64,000 nt of DNA from Planctomycetota bacterium (GCA_028289345.1 JANQQL010000015.1:1-64000); one strand, 5' to 3'; positions 18,701 through 26,495 are shown, counted from the first letter of the stretch. Notes: generated by a model not told the origin, from the sequence alone. Numbers and translations are program-made.

Positions 18701-18824
18701 CACCCCCGAGGATCTTCGCCCAGTGATGGAACGCCTGGTGGAACTCTACGAAGCCTGGGACGAGGAGGACGAAGCGGAGGCTTGGCGCATGCGCATCGAA
18801 GACGAGCTTCCGCCAACCGAGTAG
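15789..18824 (+). CDS. Transmembrane Ser/Thr protein kinase with C-terminal TPR repeats
   Basis: 1011 residues. I start it at ATG 15789, since everything upstream in this frame is the antisense of the GT8-like gene and the repeat. Residues 86-360 form a Hanks-type kinase: glycine loop IATGGMGAVYEA, Lys116 in VALKILKP, catalytic loop HRDLKPGN (212-219), DFG at 232-234 and YMSPEQ in place of APE. A single membrane helix follows (ALMGAFALLVVVLIAATAIS, around 390), then a coiled segment and about ten TPR-like repeats to the end. This domain order is common in Planctomycetota, where such kinases sit beside ECF sigma factors. Here the sigma gene converges on it with a gap of only 10 nt. All catalytic residues are present, so it should be active; the sensed signal is unknown. 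Confidence 0.92.
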   Translation: MTQDVSPRARELFEQLSELPADQRAERLDQSCAENPALRSEVEDLLRSFDAASTFLETPAAEDSRIWEEDSDSDGVQDAIGQKIDGFTVHRLIATGGMGAVYEASQDHPARQVALKILKPSAVSPSSLRRFEFESEILGRLRHPGIAQIHAAGTFKNTHGATQPYFAMEFLPKAKTIIDYARDVGLRREDKVRLFLGVAEAVHHGHQRGVIHRDLKPGNILVDAAGQAKVIDFGVARSTNADLLTTTAHTRTGQIIGTLAYMSPEQCDADPENLDIRSDVYSLGVVLYELICGELPYQIQGAGLITGARMLREQSPRRPRSFDPSLPSDLEAILLKALEKAPAERYQSADQLAEDLRRFVNHEPVLAKPQSRFYHLRRFAQRNPALMGAFALLVVVLIAATAISAKFALDASREIKLRRLAEAAEAEKRTEAEQNHAVAVTINKFLVEMLGQASPHQNPNSKETTIREAADFAAKKIEESDLEPIIVEGRVRNLLASFYRGLGDYEGAAVHEIEAIRILEQELGAEHPDTLVAISHRAHRLIETGNFEESMNSFQEIRTRMDGAVDLPLNLRVKVLNDLALATLQARGPEPAFDILQEALAIVVDAEAEASTEVVSETHQSLGGVYARLGKYQDGEREYRVALTMRREAYGNNHSTVAQSLNGLSEMMQRLGQLEESERLARECLAVSEFIYEPGHPRIARAINNVAIRLQSRGMHDHAIPYFERAVALWRDNFPDGHPDLATGLLNLGAVMYGQDRFEEAEQYWLESLEEAERVFGDHNHPVLATILENLGDLLSSTERRGQAVSRYEEALEIRRALDGTDPVQVGRCLTSLGIQCSATNQLDRAEVAFVDALETMRGLPLVHPALQRTRYAFATCRFKRTLDLPRNSPERVRILTEVADLIRLSVSPAEAIPHIQEAIRVCEELGEQDSVLGLQAKSVYGASLLNNNRFDDAEHYCLHAFWTLSELDDVTPEDLRPVMERLVELYEAWDEEDEAEAWRMRIEDELPPTE

Positions 18825-18834
18825 CCCTTTTCGG

Positions 18835-19386
18835 TCACTCCTCGAGTTTCCGGTACAACAATGTCTTCGCGAAGTTCCAGTGGCGGCGCACGGTCCGCTC
18901 GTTCAGTTCGAGGACGTGGGCGATTTCGAGGTTGTTTTGGCCGCCAAAGAACCGCATCTCGACAATCTTGGCCGCCAGCGGGTCTTGAGTTTCGAGCTCC
19001 CGGAGAGCCTCGTCGAGGCCGAGGAGATCCAAGTTCGAGTTCATGGACTCAATGCGCGTCTCGTGCAAGGTTTCCGCAGTTTCGCCGGAGCCACGCTTCT
19101 TGCGTAGCTTGCCGCGGGCATGATCCACGAGGATTCGCCGAATCAATCGAGAGCTTACCGCGAAGAAGTGGGCGCGGTTCTGCCAGTCGACATTCTCTTG
19201 ACCGAGCAATTTCAAGAAGGCTTCGTGCACCAAAGCGGTCGGCTGCAACGTGTGGTTGCCCCGCTCGGCGGCCAGGTAATTGCGGCTGATCACTTTCAAA
19301 TCGTGATACACCGACTCCAGAAGCTCATCCATCGCGCCCGGTTCGCGGGCCGTGACGCGGGAGAGGATTCGAGTGATCTCGCTCAT
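18835..19386 (-). CDS. ECF-family RNA polymerase sigma factor
   Basis: 183 residues. ATG 19386 is preceded by GAGGGAGC, 6 nt away. Region 2 is recognisable in LKVISRNYLAAERGNHTLQP followed by LVHEAFLKLL, and region 4 in AAKIVEMRFFGGQNNLEIAH with the helix-turn-helix ELNERTVRRHWNFAKTLLYR. The TALVHEAFLKLL signature belongs to the ECF group first noted in Rhodopirellula (Pfam Sigma70_ECF), which lacks a cognate anti-sigma gene and is frequently linked to Ser/Thr kinases. No anti-sigma factor is adjacent, while a kinase-TPR gene converges on it, so control by phosphorylation is likely but inferred. It is the second gene after a small methyltransferase (10-nt gap). Confidence 0.9.
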   Translation of the reverse strand: MSEITRILSRVTAREPGAMDELLESVYHDLKVISRNYLAAERGNHTLQPTALVHEAFLKLLGQENVDWQNRAHFFAVSSRLIRRILVDHARGKLRKKRGSGETAETLHETRIESMNSNLDLLGLDEALRELETQDPLAAKIVEMRFFGGQNNLEIAHVLELNERTVRRHWNFAKTLLYRKLEE

Positions 19387-19396
19387 GATCGCTCCC

Positions 19397-20011
19397 TCAT
19401 TCCCGCCGGAAGACCTTGAGCTGCTCATCGTCCTGGTAGGTGACCAGCAGATTCCCTGGGCTGGCTTGCAGGTCGAAGAGCTGCACCACCAGGTTTTCTT
19501 CATGGGGCCAGGCGTAGACATAGGTCACGTCGAACTCGCCCGGTTCGAAACCCAAAGCCGCGAAACCATCCGGCGCGTCCAGGTTCAAGAACGTCTCGGC
19601 ATCCGCGTGCAGCTTGCCCTGGGATGACTCCGCGACGATCGTCCCGTGAACCAGGGTCGCGTCCAGGTGATGGGCGTCGAGAAACGCGTGACCTTCGCGA
19701 ACCAGGTCCGCTTGGACTTCGATGCCGTAGGACTCGTAACCCAGTTGAGCGGCGAGGCCCGCCACCACCCCGAGGCCAGCTCCCCATTCGCAAAAGCGTC
19801 GACCTCGGATCTGGGTCTTCAAGCGACGCAACGTGGCGTAGGCCCGATTGAAATCGCTGGCCAGGAAACCACCAGCCGGCTGATAACGGACCCGCCCCTG
19901 ATACTGACGAATGCGCGCATCGGCATCGTCCAGCATCGACTCGATCCGCGCCGGCAAGACCAAATCAGGAACCTCGGGAGTGCAATCGACCAAAGCCATG
20001 GGCGGGATCAT
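19397..20011 (-). CDS. Class I SAM-dependent methyltransferase-like protein
   Basis: 204 residues. Motif I is FCEWGAGLGVVAGLAAQLGY followed by SYGIEVQADLV, the acidic residue after strand 2. The motif IV region is EFDVTYVYAWPHEENL, a variant lacking the usual D/N-PPY. The C-terminal strand VTYQDDEQLKVFRRE is short. It may methylate a small molecule; the substrate is unknown. It ends 10 nt before the ECF sigma factor, so the two are probably co-transcribed. The start may be ATG 20011 or the ATG four codons later. Loss of a standard motif IV means catalytic competence is uncertain. Confidence 0.7.
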   Translation of the reverse strand: MIPPMALVDCTPEVPDLVLPARIESMLDDADARIRQYQGRVRYQPAGGFLASDFNRAYATLRRLKTQIRGRRFCEWGAGLGVVAGLAAQLGYESYGIEVQADLVREGHAFLDAHHLDATLVHGTIVAESSQGKLHADAETFLNLDAPDGFAALGFEPGEFDVTYVYAWPHEENLVVQLFDLQASPGNLLVTYQDDEQLKVFRRE

Positions 20012-20336
20012 AGCCCTCAGCCTGGTCGATCGCTCCCATCGGCGAGAGACGTCGTCTCACGACTTCGCCCGCGCCTCCCGAACCATCGCTCCCGGTCTGC
20101 CGCTTGGGCCCAGCCCGGATTCGCGGAGTCGAAGCCTGAATGAAACGAAAGTCCGCGAATTCCTCGGGCCGGGTGGCCATCCGGCGTCGAAAGACCCCTC
20201 CGGCGACGGCCCGGTTCTCGGGAAGAGCGACCCCCTCTCCTGTGTCGCTCCTGCGCGAGGAAAGCCGTGAGACTCCGCCTGCAATTGGACCGATGCGGGT
20301 CGCACCGCACCGGGTCCGAGTGGGGACCGCGACCTG
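20012..20336. other. Intergenic region, about 325 bp, no gene recognised
   Basis: Lies between the 3' end of the secreted-protein gene and the start of the methyltransferase gene, both minus strand. Open frames here have no ribosome sites and no recognisable products. The promoter of the methyltransferase/sigma pair is expected here, but I could not pick convincing hexamers. Confidence 0.45.
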
Positions 20337-20990
20337 CTATCGAATCGTCACCAAGTTGCTCAGCGAAACCTGTCCGGCGGGAGTTCGACTGAATGCAATG
20401 AGCTCCAGCTCGAGTCCTTGCAAGTTCGGACTGGGAACCACCAACTCCCACTTCCCACTGCCGTCCATGGTGGGAAAGAGCACCGGGACCGGGCTCGGAG
20501 TCCCGTTCACCGACAGGATGTACAAGGCGCTCTGGGCCCCTGGCAAGGTCGCGGCGTGGCCACTGATGGTCAGCGGGTTGCTGGGGCTCGTCACTTCCGG
20601 ATCCGCACGCAGGACCAGCTGGCGAATCGAGTTGGCGGAGTCGCTCTCGTCTTCGTAGTCCTCGTCCGAGTTGTCCTGACGCACCCGCACTCGAACGTCA
20701 TCGGACACTTCCTCGGGAATCGTCCACTGGAACGTGTGCACCGCCCCTTCGGAAATGTCACCCGCCGGAAGGTCCATGGCCAGTTCCTTCCACGGTCCCC
20801 CCGCTCCATTCGTGGAATAGAAGAGGTCCCAGTCCTGAGTGTCGTGGGAGACATGCACTTGCCACTCCACCGTCACGCTCGAACCGATGTCGAATTTCTC
20901 TCCGCCCAAAGGTCCGAGGAGGTTCACGTGAGCACTGGCGGTGACCGCACTGGCACAACCCAACAACATCGCCAAGCCTGCTGCTTTCAC
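20337..20990 (-). CDS. Secreted Ig-like protein of unknown function
   Basis: 217 residues. The start is GTG 20990, with a strong AGGAGG seven bases upstream and a signal peptide right after it (AAGLAMLLGCASAVTASAHV). The longer open frame upstream is not credible. The mature protein has an Ig-like beta domain (FDIGSSVTVEWQVHVSHDTQ, then WTIPEEVSDDVRVRVRQDNS). A second beta region ends in ELIAFSRTPAGQVSLSNLVT, a type of C-terminal end I associate with exported planctomycete proteins. It is divergent from a di-haem cytochrome gene 184 nt away, so a link to that periplasmic oxidoreductase is plausible. No catalytic motif is visible. Confidence 0.72.
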   Translation of the reverse strand: MKAAGLAMLLGCASAVTASAHVNLLGPLGGEKFDIGSSVTVEWQVHVSHDTQDWDLFYSTNGAGGPWKELAMDLPAGDISEGAVHTFQWTIPEEVSDDVRVRVRQDNSDEDYEDESDSANSIRQLVLRADPEVTSPSNPLTISGHAATLPGAQSALYILSVNGTPSPVPVLFPTMDGSGKWELVVPSPNLQGLELELIAFSRTPAGQVSLSNLVTIR

Positions 20991-21174
20991 GGCACATCCT
21001 CCTCTCTCGGTTGTCGATCTCCAGCTGACAGGGGGAACGCGCAAGAAAGTCGGTGGTCGGTTGGCATTCCGTCGAAAAAGCTGGGCGAGACCGCTCCTCC
21101 CGAAGAATCGCGCACTGATCAATAGAGGCCCATGAGACAAACGAAAGACTGACACCCGGGAAGGAGAGCCTGTC

Positions 21175-22599
21175 ATGATCACGAAAACCGTCCTTGGAGG
21201 CATTGTCATCGGTGGATGCATTTCGGCATCCACCGTCGCCGCCCAATCGTTGCCGGGAGAATCGCCGGTCCTGGGCCCGAACCGCGTCGCGCAAGAAGAC
21301 ATCGAGAACGGCTTCCTGACATTGCAAGAGATTCGGGCCGAAGGATTGAAGATCTTCGCCAGTCCCTTCAACGCCCTGGACGGTTACGGCGATGGCCCGA
21401 TGAACCCCAAGGACACCGTGCTCCCGGGAGGACGGCCCACGTTGCAGAACAACGGGACGTTCCTTCGCATCAACGGACTCGACGCACAAACGTGCATGGA
21501 GTGTCACTCGGTCGGCAGCAACACCACGGCGCCGTTCACGTTCGCGGTGGGGGGAGCCGGAGGTTCCAACAACAACGCCATCTTCCAACCCACCGAAATC
21601 GACGTGACAGATCGCGCGGACAATGGCTACGCGTTCTTCAATGGAAGGTTCATCAATCCGCCGTTCCTATTCGGCTCTGGCGGTGTCGAACTCGCCGCCA
21701 AGGAAATGACCGAGGAGCTCCAGAGCCTCAAGCAACAGGCCTTGCAGCAACCGGGCACTTGGATTCGACTGCGCGCCAAAGGCGTGGAGTTCGGACGGGT
21801 GCGCTTCGACGAAGAGACTCAAGAATTCGACACCTCTCGAGTGCGCGGCATCGATGGAGACCTCGTCGTGCGTCCGTTCGGCCGCAAGGGAGAGTTCGCC
21901 TCGGTCCGCGCCTTCGACGTCGAAGCCCTGCCGTTTCACATGGGGATGCAGCCGGTCGAAATGGTTGGCGAGGGAGTCGACGACGATCGCGACGGGGTGA
22001 TCAACGAGATCACCGTTGGCGAACTCTCGGCCCTGCATATCTTCAACACGAACCTAGAGAAGCCCACCCGAGAGATTCCCCGCAACGCCTCCGATCTCGC
22101 CGACCTGCGAGCTGGTTTCGCAGCCTTCGTCTCCATGGGATGCGCCGAGTGCCACCGACCGTTCCTGGACACGTTCCGAAGCGAGCTGACCTACAGCTTC
22201 CCGGAACTGGAAGAAGAACCCTTTGCCAACGCCTTCATGAGCGTCGATTTGGCGGACAGTCCGGCAGGCTTCGATCGCAACGACCAGGGGGGAATTCGAG
22301 TGCCTCTGTTCTCCGATCTGAAGCGCCACGACATGGGGCCCGAGCTGGCCGAGTCCTTCGGATCCGAGCTGGATCCCCTGTTCGTCACCGCTCGCCTTTG
22401 GGGAATCGCCGACACGGCTCCGTACTTGCACGATGGCCGGGCCCTGACCCTGAGCGAGGCGATTCTGTGGCACGGAGGGGAGGCCGGCAGCGCCCGCGAT
22501 GAGTTTGAGAACGCTTCCGATCGAACTCGCGTCCAACTGCTCGGATTCCTGCGCAGTCTGCGGACGCCGGTGGATCCTGCGTCCGACCTCCTCGAGTAA
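21175..22599 (+). CDS. Periplasmic di-haem c-type oxidoreductase (DHOR/peroxidase-like)
   Basis: 474 residues, with the ribosome site GGAAGGAGA upstream of ATG 21175 and a signal peptide (TVLGGIVIGGCISASTVAAQ). Two haem c attachment motifs are present, CMECH at 107-111 and CAECH at 323-327. The second lies in the normal cytochrome domain, with a distal segment RLWGIADTAPYLHDGRALTL that is highly typical of di-haem peroxidase/DHOR-family proteins. The loop GVDDDRDGVINE could bind calcium. The expected role is periplasmic electron transfer or peroxide/thiol chemistry. It is divergent from the secreted Ig-like gene and ends at a 9-bp hairpin shared with the convergent malic enzyme gene. Confidence 0.88.
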   Translation: MITKTVLGGIVIGGCISASTVAAQSLPGESPVLGPNRVAQEDIENGFLTLQEIRAEGLKIFASPFNALDGYGDGPMNPKDTVLPGGRPTLQNNGTFLRINGLDAQTCMECHSVGSNTTAPFTFAVGGAGGSNNNAIFQPTEIDVTDRADNGYAFFNGRFINPPFLFGSGGVELAAKEMTEELQSLKQQALQQPGTWIRLRAKGVEFGRVRFDEETQEFDTSRVRGIDGDLVVRPFGRKGEFASVRAFDVEALPFHMGMQPVEMVGEGVDDDRDGVINEITVGELSALHIFNTNLEKPTREIPRNASDLADLRAGFAAFVSMGCAECHRPFLDTFRSELTYSFPELEEEPFANAFMSVDLADSPAGFDRNDQGGIRVPLFSDLKRHDMGPELAESFGSELDPLFVTARLWGIADTAPYLHDGRALTLSEAILWHGGEAGSARDEFENASDRTRVQLLGFLRSLRTPVDPASDLLE

Positions 22600-22606
22600 C
22601 GGTCTC

Positions 22607-22642
22607 CGCGGCCAGGCCCCCCTTCTCGGTGGTCTGGCCGCG
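22607..22642. terminator. Bidirectional terminator-like hairpin between convergent genes
   Basis: CGCGGCCAG (22607-22615) pairs perfectly with CTGGCCGCG (22634-22642), a 9-bp stem with an 18-nt loop, exactly between the stop of the di-haem gene and the stop of the malic enzyme gene. There is no T-run on either side, so termination may need other factors. Confidence 0.6.
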
Positions 22643-22651
22643 ACATCCCAC

Positions 22652-23827
22652 TCAGGAAGTCGGTGCTGCCGCTTGAACCGCCTCGGCGACGCGATGGGCC
22701 ACCGCTTTGTCCAACGGCGACGGAATCACCCGCTCGGGTTCGGGGGTCTCGACCATCGCCGCGAGGGCATGAGCCGCGGCGATCTTCATCTTGTCGTCGA
22801 TCACAGGGCTTCGCGCGTCCAACGCTCCACGGAAGATTCCCGGAAACGCCAACACGTTGTTGATCTGATTCGGGAAGTCACTACGACCGGTCCCCACCAC
22901 CGCTGCCCCCGCCTCGCGGGCCACATCAGGCATGATCTCCGGAATCGGATTGGCAAGTCCAAAGACCATGGGATCTTTGGCCATGCGTGCCAGATGGGAA
23001 GGTCCGAGCAGATTGCCCTTAGAAACGCCGACGAACACATCAGCTCCCTCCAGGGCGTCTTCCAAAGTTCCGCTTCGAGCCGAGCGATTGGTGTACTTCA
23101 GCAGATCTTGCTTCGTCTCCGACAGGTCTTCGCGCTGCTTGGAAAGGATCCCTTTCGAATCGCACACGAACACCTCTTTCACCGGCACGCACACCGAGGG
23201 ATCTTGTCCCACGCAACGAAGCAGCCGTGCAATGGCCGTTCCCGCCGCGCCGGCGCCATTGATGACCACCGTGCACTGTTCGATGGTCCGCCCCGTGAGC
23301 TTCACGGCATTGAGCAACGCCGCCAGGACGACCACCGCCGTCCCGTGCTGGTCATCGTGCATCACCGGGATCCCCAAGTCCTGCAACGCCGCTTCGATCT
23401 CGAAGCAGCGTGGCGCGGAGATGTCTTCCAGGTTGACACCGCCGAAGGACGGCGCGCAAAGCCGCACCGTACGAATGATCTCTTCCGTGTCCTGGGTATC
23501 CAGGCACAAGGGGAACGCCGTGATGCCTGCGTACTCCTGAAACAGCACCGCCTTGCCTTCCATGACCGGCAGCGCTCCCAGCGCTCCGATGTTGCCCAGT
23601 CCAAGAACGGCAGAGCCATCCGATACGATGGCGACGCTGTTGCCCTTCAACGAAAGGGGAAAAGCCTCGGCCGGCTCTCTGGCAATCGCTTCCGAGACCG
23701 CGGCGACACCGGGGGTATACACCAAGGACAAATCGTCCTGAGTGCGAACCTGAACCTTCGAATGGGTGCCCAACTTGCCGCCGAGTTGGCGGTGCAACAT
23801 GACCGATCGTTCAAAGTATTCGCTCAT
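22652..23827 (-). CDS. NAD(P)-dependent malic enzyme (malate dehydrogenase, decarboxylating)
   Basis: 391 residues, starting at ATG 23827 with GAGGAAG upstream; the longer open frame adds an unconserved leader. Characteristic segments are DLSLVYTPGVAAVSEAIA, SVAIVSDGSAVLGLGNIGAL, ALPVMEGKAVLFQEYAGI, LGIPVMHDDQHGTAVVV and the nucleotide-binding VVINGAGAAGTAIARLL. Length and motifs fit the short bacterial malic enzymes that oxidatively decarboxylate malate to pyruvate and CO2 with NAD(P) and Mn/Mg. There is no C-terminal phosphotransacetylase domain. It is the last gene before the convergent di-haem gene and sits 83 nt after the GyrI-like gene, probably with its own promoter. Confidence 0.95.
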   Translation of the reverse strand: MSEYFERSVMLHRQLGGKLGTHSKVQVRTQDDLSLVYTPGVAAVSEAIAREPAEAFPLSLKGNSVAIVSDGSAVLGLGNIGALGALPVMEGKAVLFQEYAGITAFPLCLDTQDTEEIIRTVRLCAPSFGGVNLEDISAPRCFEIEAALQDLGIPVMHDDQHGTAVVVLAALLNAVKLTGRTIEQCTVVINGAGAAGTAIARLLRCVGQDPSVCVPVKEVFVCDSKGILSKQREDLSETKQDLLKYTNRSARSGTLEDALEGADVFVGVSKGNLLGPSHLARMAKDPMVFGLANPIPEIMPDVAREAGAAVVGTGRSDFPNQINNVLAFPGIFRGALDARSPVIDDKMKIAAAHALAAMVETPEPERVIPSPLDKAVAHRVAEAVQAAAPTS

Positions 23828-23910
23828 CACCCACTTCCTCGGAAGGCACGAAACGTGGCGTCTGCTGATTTTCAGCGACTTGTTGCCACGCACCATACCT
23901 CCCGAAGCAG

Positions 23911-24723
23911 TCACTCGGCGCTGGCTTCCTTCACGGGTTGCCGAAGAATCGTTCGCATCTTCTCTGGCGGAGTGCGGTTCGGATCCGTCAGGTAGATCTC
24001 GTGATGGGGCGCGGACGGCACGTACCCGTGCTCCTCCGCGAACGCGGTCATCGCGGCAATCGTGGCAGGCTCTTCCGAATAGGGGCCGCGATGAAGCACC
24101 TGCACACTTGGCCCTTCGAGCAGAGTTTTGAGTCGAATCATCGAGTTTGGGGGAGCAACTTTGCGCAAGTCTTCCTCACCGACAAACGCCGGTACCCGGA
24201 TCAACACTCTCCAGTTCCAGCTCTCCCGAGGTTCGTCCAGGAACTCGAACCGCTCGCCGCTTCCCCACCAAAGCGCCTCCAGGGGAGCGACTTGAAACGG
24301 CTGGCCGGCGCTCGCCCGAAGGCCTTGGAGTCCATACGCGACCGCGTAGATGGCCCCGACTGCTTGGACGAACTCTTCCCCTCCGGGCTCTCCCTTCCCC
24401 TCCCGCATCAGATACTGGGCTTCTTCGACCGTCACGAGGGTGGGTTCCTCTGGCTGCGCATAGTCCTGTGTGTTTTCCTGCAGCAGGTCCAGGGCCACCG
24501 GCGCTTGCTTCTTGGCTGGCTCTTGGGCAACGGCCGTGACGACCATCCCGGCGACCAGAGCTGCGACCCCGAATCGTCTCCGAGCAAATGCGAGCGACTG
24601 GCAAAGGCGGGCGCACCGAGGGATCCGTTCGCGCGGTGGACCTCCCGCGGAGATCCTTCCGGCATGCGACGAGGAGACCTTGGACTCGGAAGGAAGATGA
24701 CAATCGGAGGGCATCATGGTCAT
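23911..24723 (-). CDS. Exported GyrI-like (SOUL/GyrI-fold) small-molecule-binding protein
   Basis: 270 residues. The start at 24723 is set by a 4-nt ATGA overlap with the stop of the AraC-type gene. A long basic N-terminus precedes a membrane/signal segment (RRRFGVAALVAGMVVTAVAQ), with twin arginines that might be read by Tat. The C-terminal half has the GyrI-like fold signature, including VLHRGPYSEEPATIAAMTAF and HHEIYLTDPNRTPPEKMRTI. GyrI-like domains bind small hydrophobic ligands or act as effector sensors. The coupled upstream regulator carries the same type of domain, so both may see the same ligand, one inside and one outside the cytoplasm; this is inferred. Confidence 0.75.
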   Translation of the reverse strand: MTMMPSDCHLPSESKVSSSHAGRISAGGPPRERIPRCARLCQSLAFARRRFGVAALVAGMVVTAVAQEPAKKQAPVALDLLQENTQDYAQPEEPTLVTVEEAQYLMREGKGEPGGEEFVQAVGAIYAVAYGLQGLRASAGQPFQVAPLEALWWGSGERFEFLDEPRESWNWRVLIRVPAFVGEEDLRKVAPPNSMIRLKTLLEGPSVQVLHRGPYSEEPATIAAMTAFAEEHGYVPSAPHHEIYLTDPNRTPPEKMRTILRQPVKEASAE

Positions 24724-25613
24724 TTCTCCAACGGGATGTAGATGTCTGTGATCAGTTTCTCGGGCGGAGTGTTCAAAGGACTATTCCGGTAGAACTCGAG
24801 AGATGGGGCGGACCGAACTTCGCGGCCGCTTTGCGGAAGCCATTCGCCGAACAACCGCGCGTACGTTTGGGAACACTGCTGGTACGGCCCCACGTGTTGG
24901 GTGACCGCGTAGTCTCCTCCCGCTATCTGCTGGAGGGCGATGGCCCCTTCCGGCTCGAGCAGTCGATCCACCGGGAGGCAGGCGTCGTAGCGAAGCCGCT
25001 CGGGGGGCGTCACATCCGGGTCGTCGTAGAGCACTCCGATCGGAATGGTTTGCGGGCCCGCCAAGCCTCGGGGAAACGCCCAGCCGAACAAACGACTCCA
25101 GGTGTCACCCACCTGGTCGTAGGGACCGACGTGGCGCATGAAGACCACTCGTCGTGGTTCCAAGGTCTCTCGTTTGACTTCCATCGCGGGCTCCTCGTAG
25201 TTGACTGGCTCGAAGTCGCTCAAGGGGGGATCGCTTTGGTAGTGAACCCCACGTTTCGAAAGCGTCGCGGGCTGACGGGATTGGCGGAATTCTCGCGGGG
25301 ACTCGCCGAACAGAGTCCGGAACGAACGAGTGAATGCCTCGTGGGATTCGTAGCCGGCCTCAAAGGCGATCTGAATCACCGGATGATCCGTCAGCTTGAG
25401 CCGCTGTGCCGATCGCTCGAGACGCAGCCGCCGAACATGCTTCTGCAGCGGCTCCCCCACCATTCCGCGGAATACGCGATGGAAGTGGTAGGGAGAGAAA
25501 CACGCGATCTTCGCCAAATCTTCTAGAGGGAGGTCCTCATCCAGGTGTTCTTGAATGTGAATCAGCACCCGCAAGAGTCGCTGGCGGTAGTCATCTTCGG
25601 TGATCGATTTCAT
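24720..25613 (-). CDS. AraC-family transcriptional regulator with C-terminal GyrI-like effector domain
   Basis: 297 residues. Residues 1-115 are a double helix-turn-helix AraC/XylS domain placed at the N-terminus (LEDLAKIACFSPYHFHRVFR; AFEAGYESHEAFTRSFRTLF). Residues 135-297 are a GyrI-like ligand domain with RRVVFMRHVGPYDQVGDTW and the terminal FYRNSPLNTPPEKLITDIYI. This is the Rob/SoxS-with-GyrI arrangement typical of regulators that respond to drugs or lipophilic molecules. The stop overlaps the start of the exported GyrI-like gene by 4 nt, so that gene is the most likely regulated and coupled partner. Confidence 0.93.
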   Translation of the reverse strand: MKSITEDDYRQRLLRVLIHIQEHLDEDLPLEDLAKIACFSPYHFHRVFRGMVGEPLQKHVRRLRLERSAQRLKLTDHPVIQIAFEAGYESHEAFTRSFRTLFGESPREFRQSRQPATLSKRGVHYQSDPPLSDFEPVNYEEPAMEVKRETLEPRRVVFMRHVGPYDQVGDTWSRLFGWAFPRGLAGPQTIPIGVLYDDPDVTPPERLRYDACLPVDRLLEPEGAIALQQIAGGDYAVTQHVGPYQQCSQTYARLFGEWLPQSGREVRSAPSLEFYRNSPLNTPPEKLITDIYIPLEK

Positions 25614-25895
25614 GGTGCCGTCCTCCGCGAACTCGAATCTTCAGAATGGTAGGCCACGGCGAAGGAGCGTTCTTGACGGTTTTTGCTCATTCCTGGTCGC
25701 GGTGATCTGACCGGCACCGGGTATCGACGCTGGTCCCTGCAACCGCGAGTTCGAACGACCCCACCCATCCGGAGTTGGGTGTCGGCTAACCGAAGTCGAT
25801 CAACAAGGAAAGACCGGGAATGGGGTGCCTACGGGGAAGCAGGGATGGGACGGGCTCGCAGGCCGGTGCAACAAGTCTCGGACGGCCGATGGAGA

Positions 25896-26011
25896 GGTTT
25901 TCGTTTCCGCCGAGGCGCAGGCGAATCAGTGGATTCGTTGAGTATTTGAGGACAAAGACGGAGGCGAGAAGGTCCGATCAGGCGATGAGAGACTTTTTCA
26001 GCGGCCTGCTA
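25896..26011 (-). repeat. Dispersed repeat, copy B, beginning in the stop codon of the VOC gene
   Basis: Read on the minus strand, it begins TAGCAGGCCGCTGAAAAAGT; the TAG (26011-26009) is the stop codon of the VOC-family gene. It continues through CTCTCATCGCCTGATCGG, GTCTTTGTCCTC, a stem CGAATC-CACT-GATTCG, and ends CCTCGGCGGAAACGAAAACC. It matches copies A and C in the same block order. The 282 bp between its outer end and the AraC gene start (25614-25895) hold no gene that I can see. Confidence 0.75.
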
Positions 26012-26422
26012 GTCCGCTTGGCCGGACGATTCGTCGGCGGGCTCGGTGAATGCAAGGAAGTACCCATTCGGATCTTGAATGCCAAACTCGTGCATGCCGT
26101 AGTCCATGACCTCGGGTCCCCAAGCGAAGGGAACTTTGCCTTGCCACTCTTTGGCCAGGGCCGACACGCCCTCCATCTGCACATAGAGAGCGCCGCTGCA
26201 CAGAGGGTCCTGCGGGGTTCCGCGAGGAGCCTGCGAATAGAATTGAATCGCGACCTCGCCCCGTCGAAGCTCGGTCCACGTGGGAGATTCGTGCCCGGGA
26301 TGGGTTCCCGAAACCTCAAACCCAAGGCGCCGGTAGAAGTCCTGGGTTCCGTCCAGATCCTTCGCCAGCAAGGAGGGAACGACACGGCGAAACTCTAGCT
26401 TCTCGTCGGACTGTCGATCCAC
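26009..26422 (-). CDS. VOC-superfamily (glyoxalase/bleomycin-resistance-like) protein
   Basis: 137 residues, one VOC module with paired beta-alpha-beta-beta-beta units: VPSLLAKDLDGTQDFYRRLG at the start and HEFGIQDPNGYFLAFTEP at the end. The final Glu (FTEP) and an early position (VVPSL) match metal-ligand spots loosely, but no His is present at the first site. It may be a dioxygenase/lyase-like enzyme or a binding protein; the substrate is unknown. Its stop codon forms the first three bases of a dispersed repeat copy. It lies downstream of the secretin gene (73-nt gap) and could be read through from that operon. Confidence 0.8.
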   Translation of the reverse strand: MDRQSDEKLEFRRVVPSLLAKDLDGTQDFYRRLGFEVSGTHPGHESPTWTELRRGEVAIQFYSQAPRGTPQDPLCSGALYVQMEGVSALAKEWQGKVPFAWGPEVMDYGMHEFGIQDPNGYFLAFTEPADESSGQAD

Positions 26423-26495
26423 GCCGGGTCTCTTTCCAACCGAGGCTCTGCCCCCGGTGAATTGCCTCTCCTGGCTCCCAGGAATCGCACCCAGC

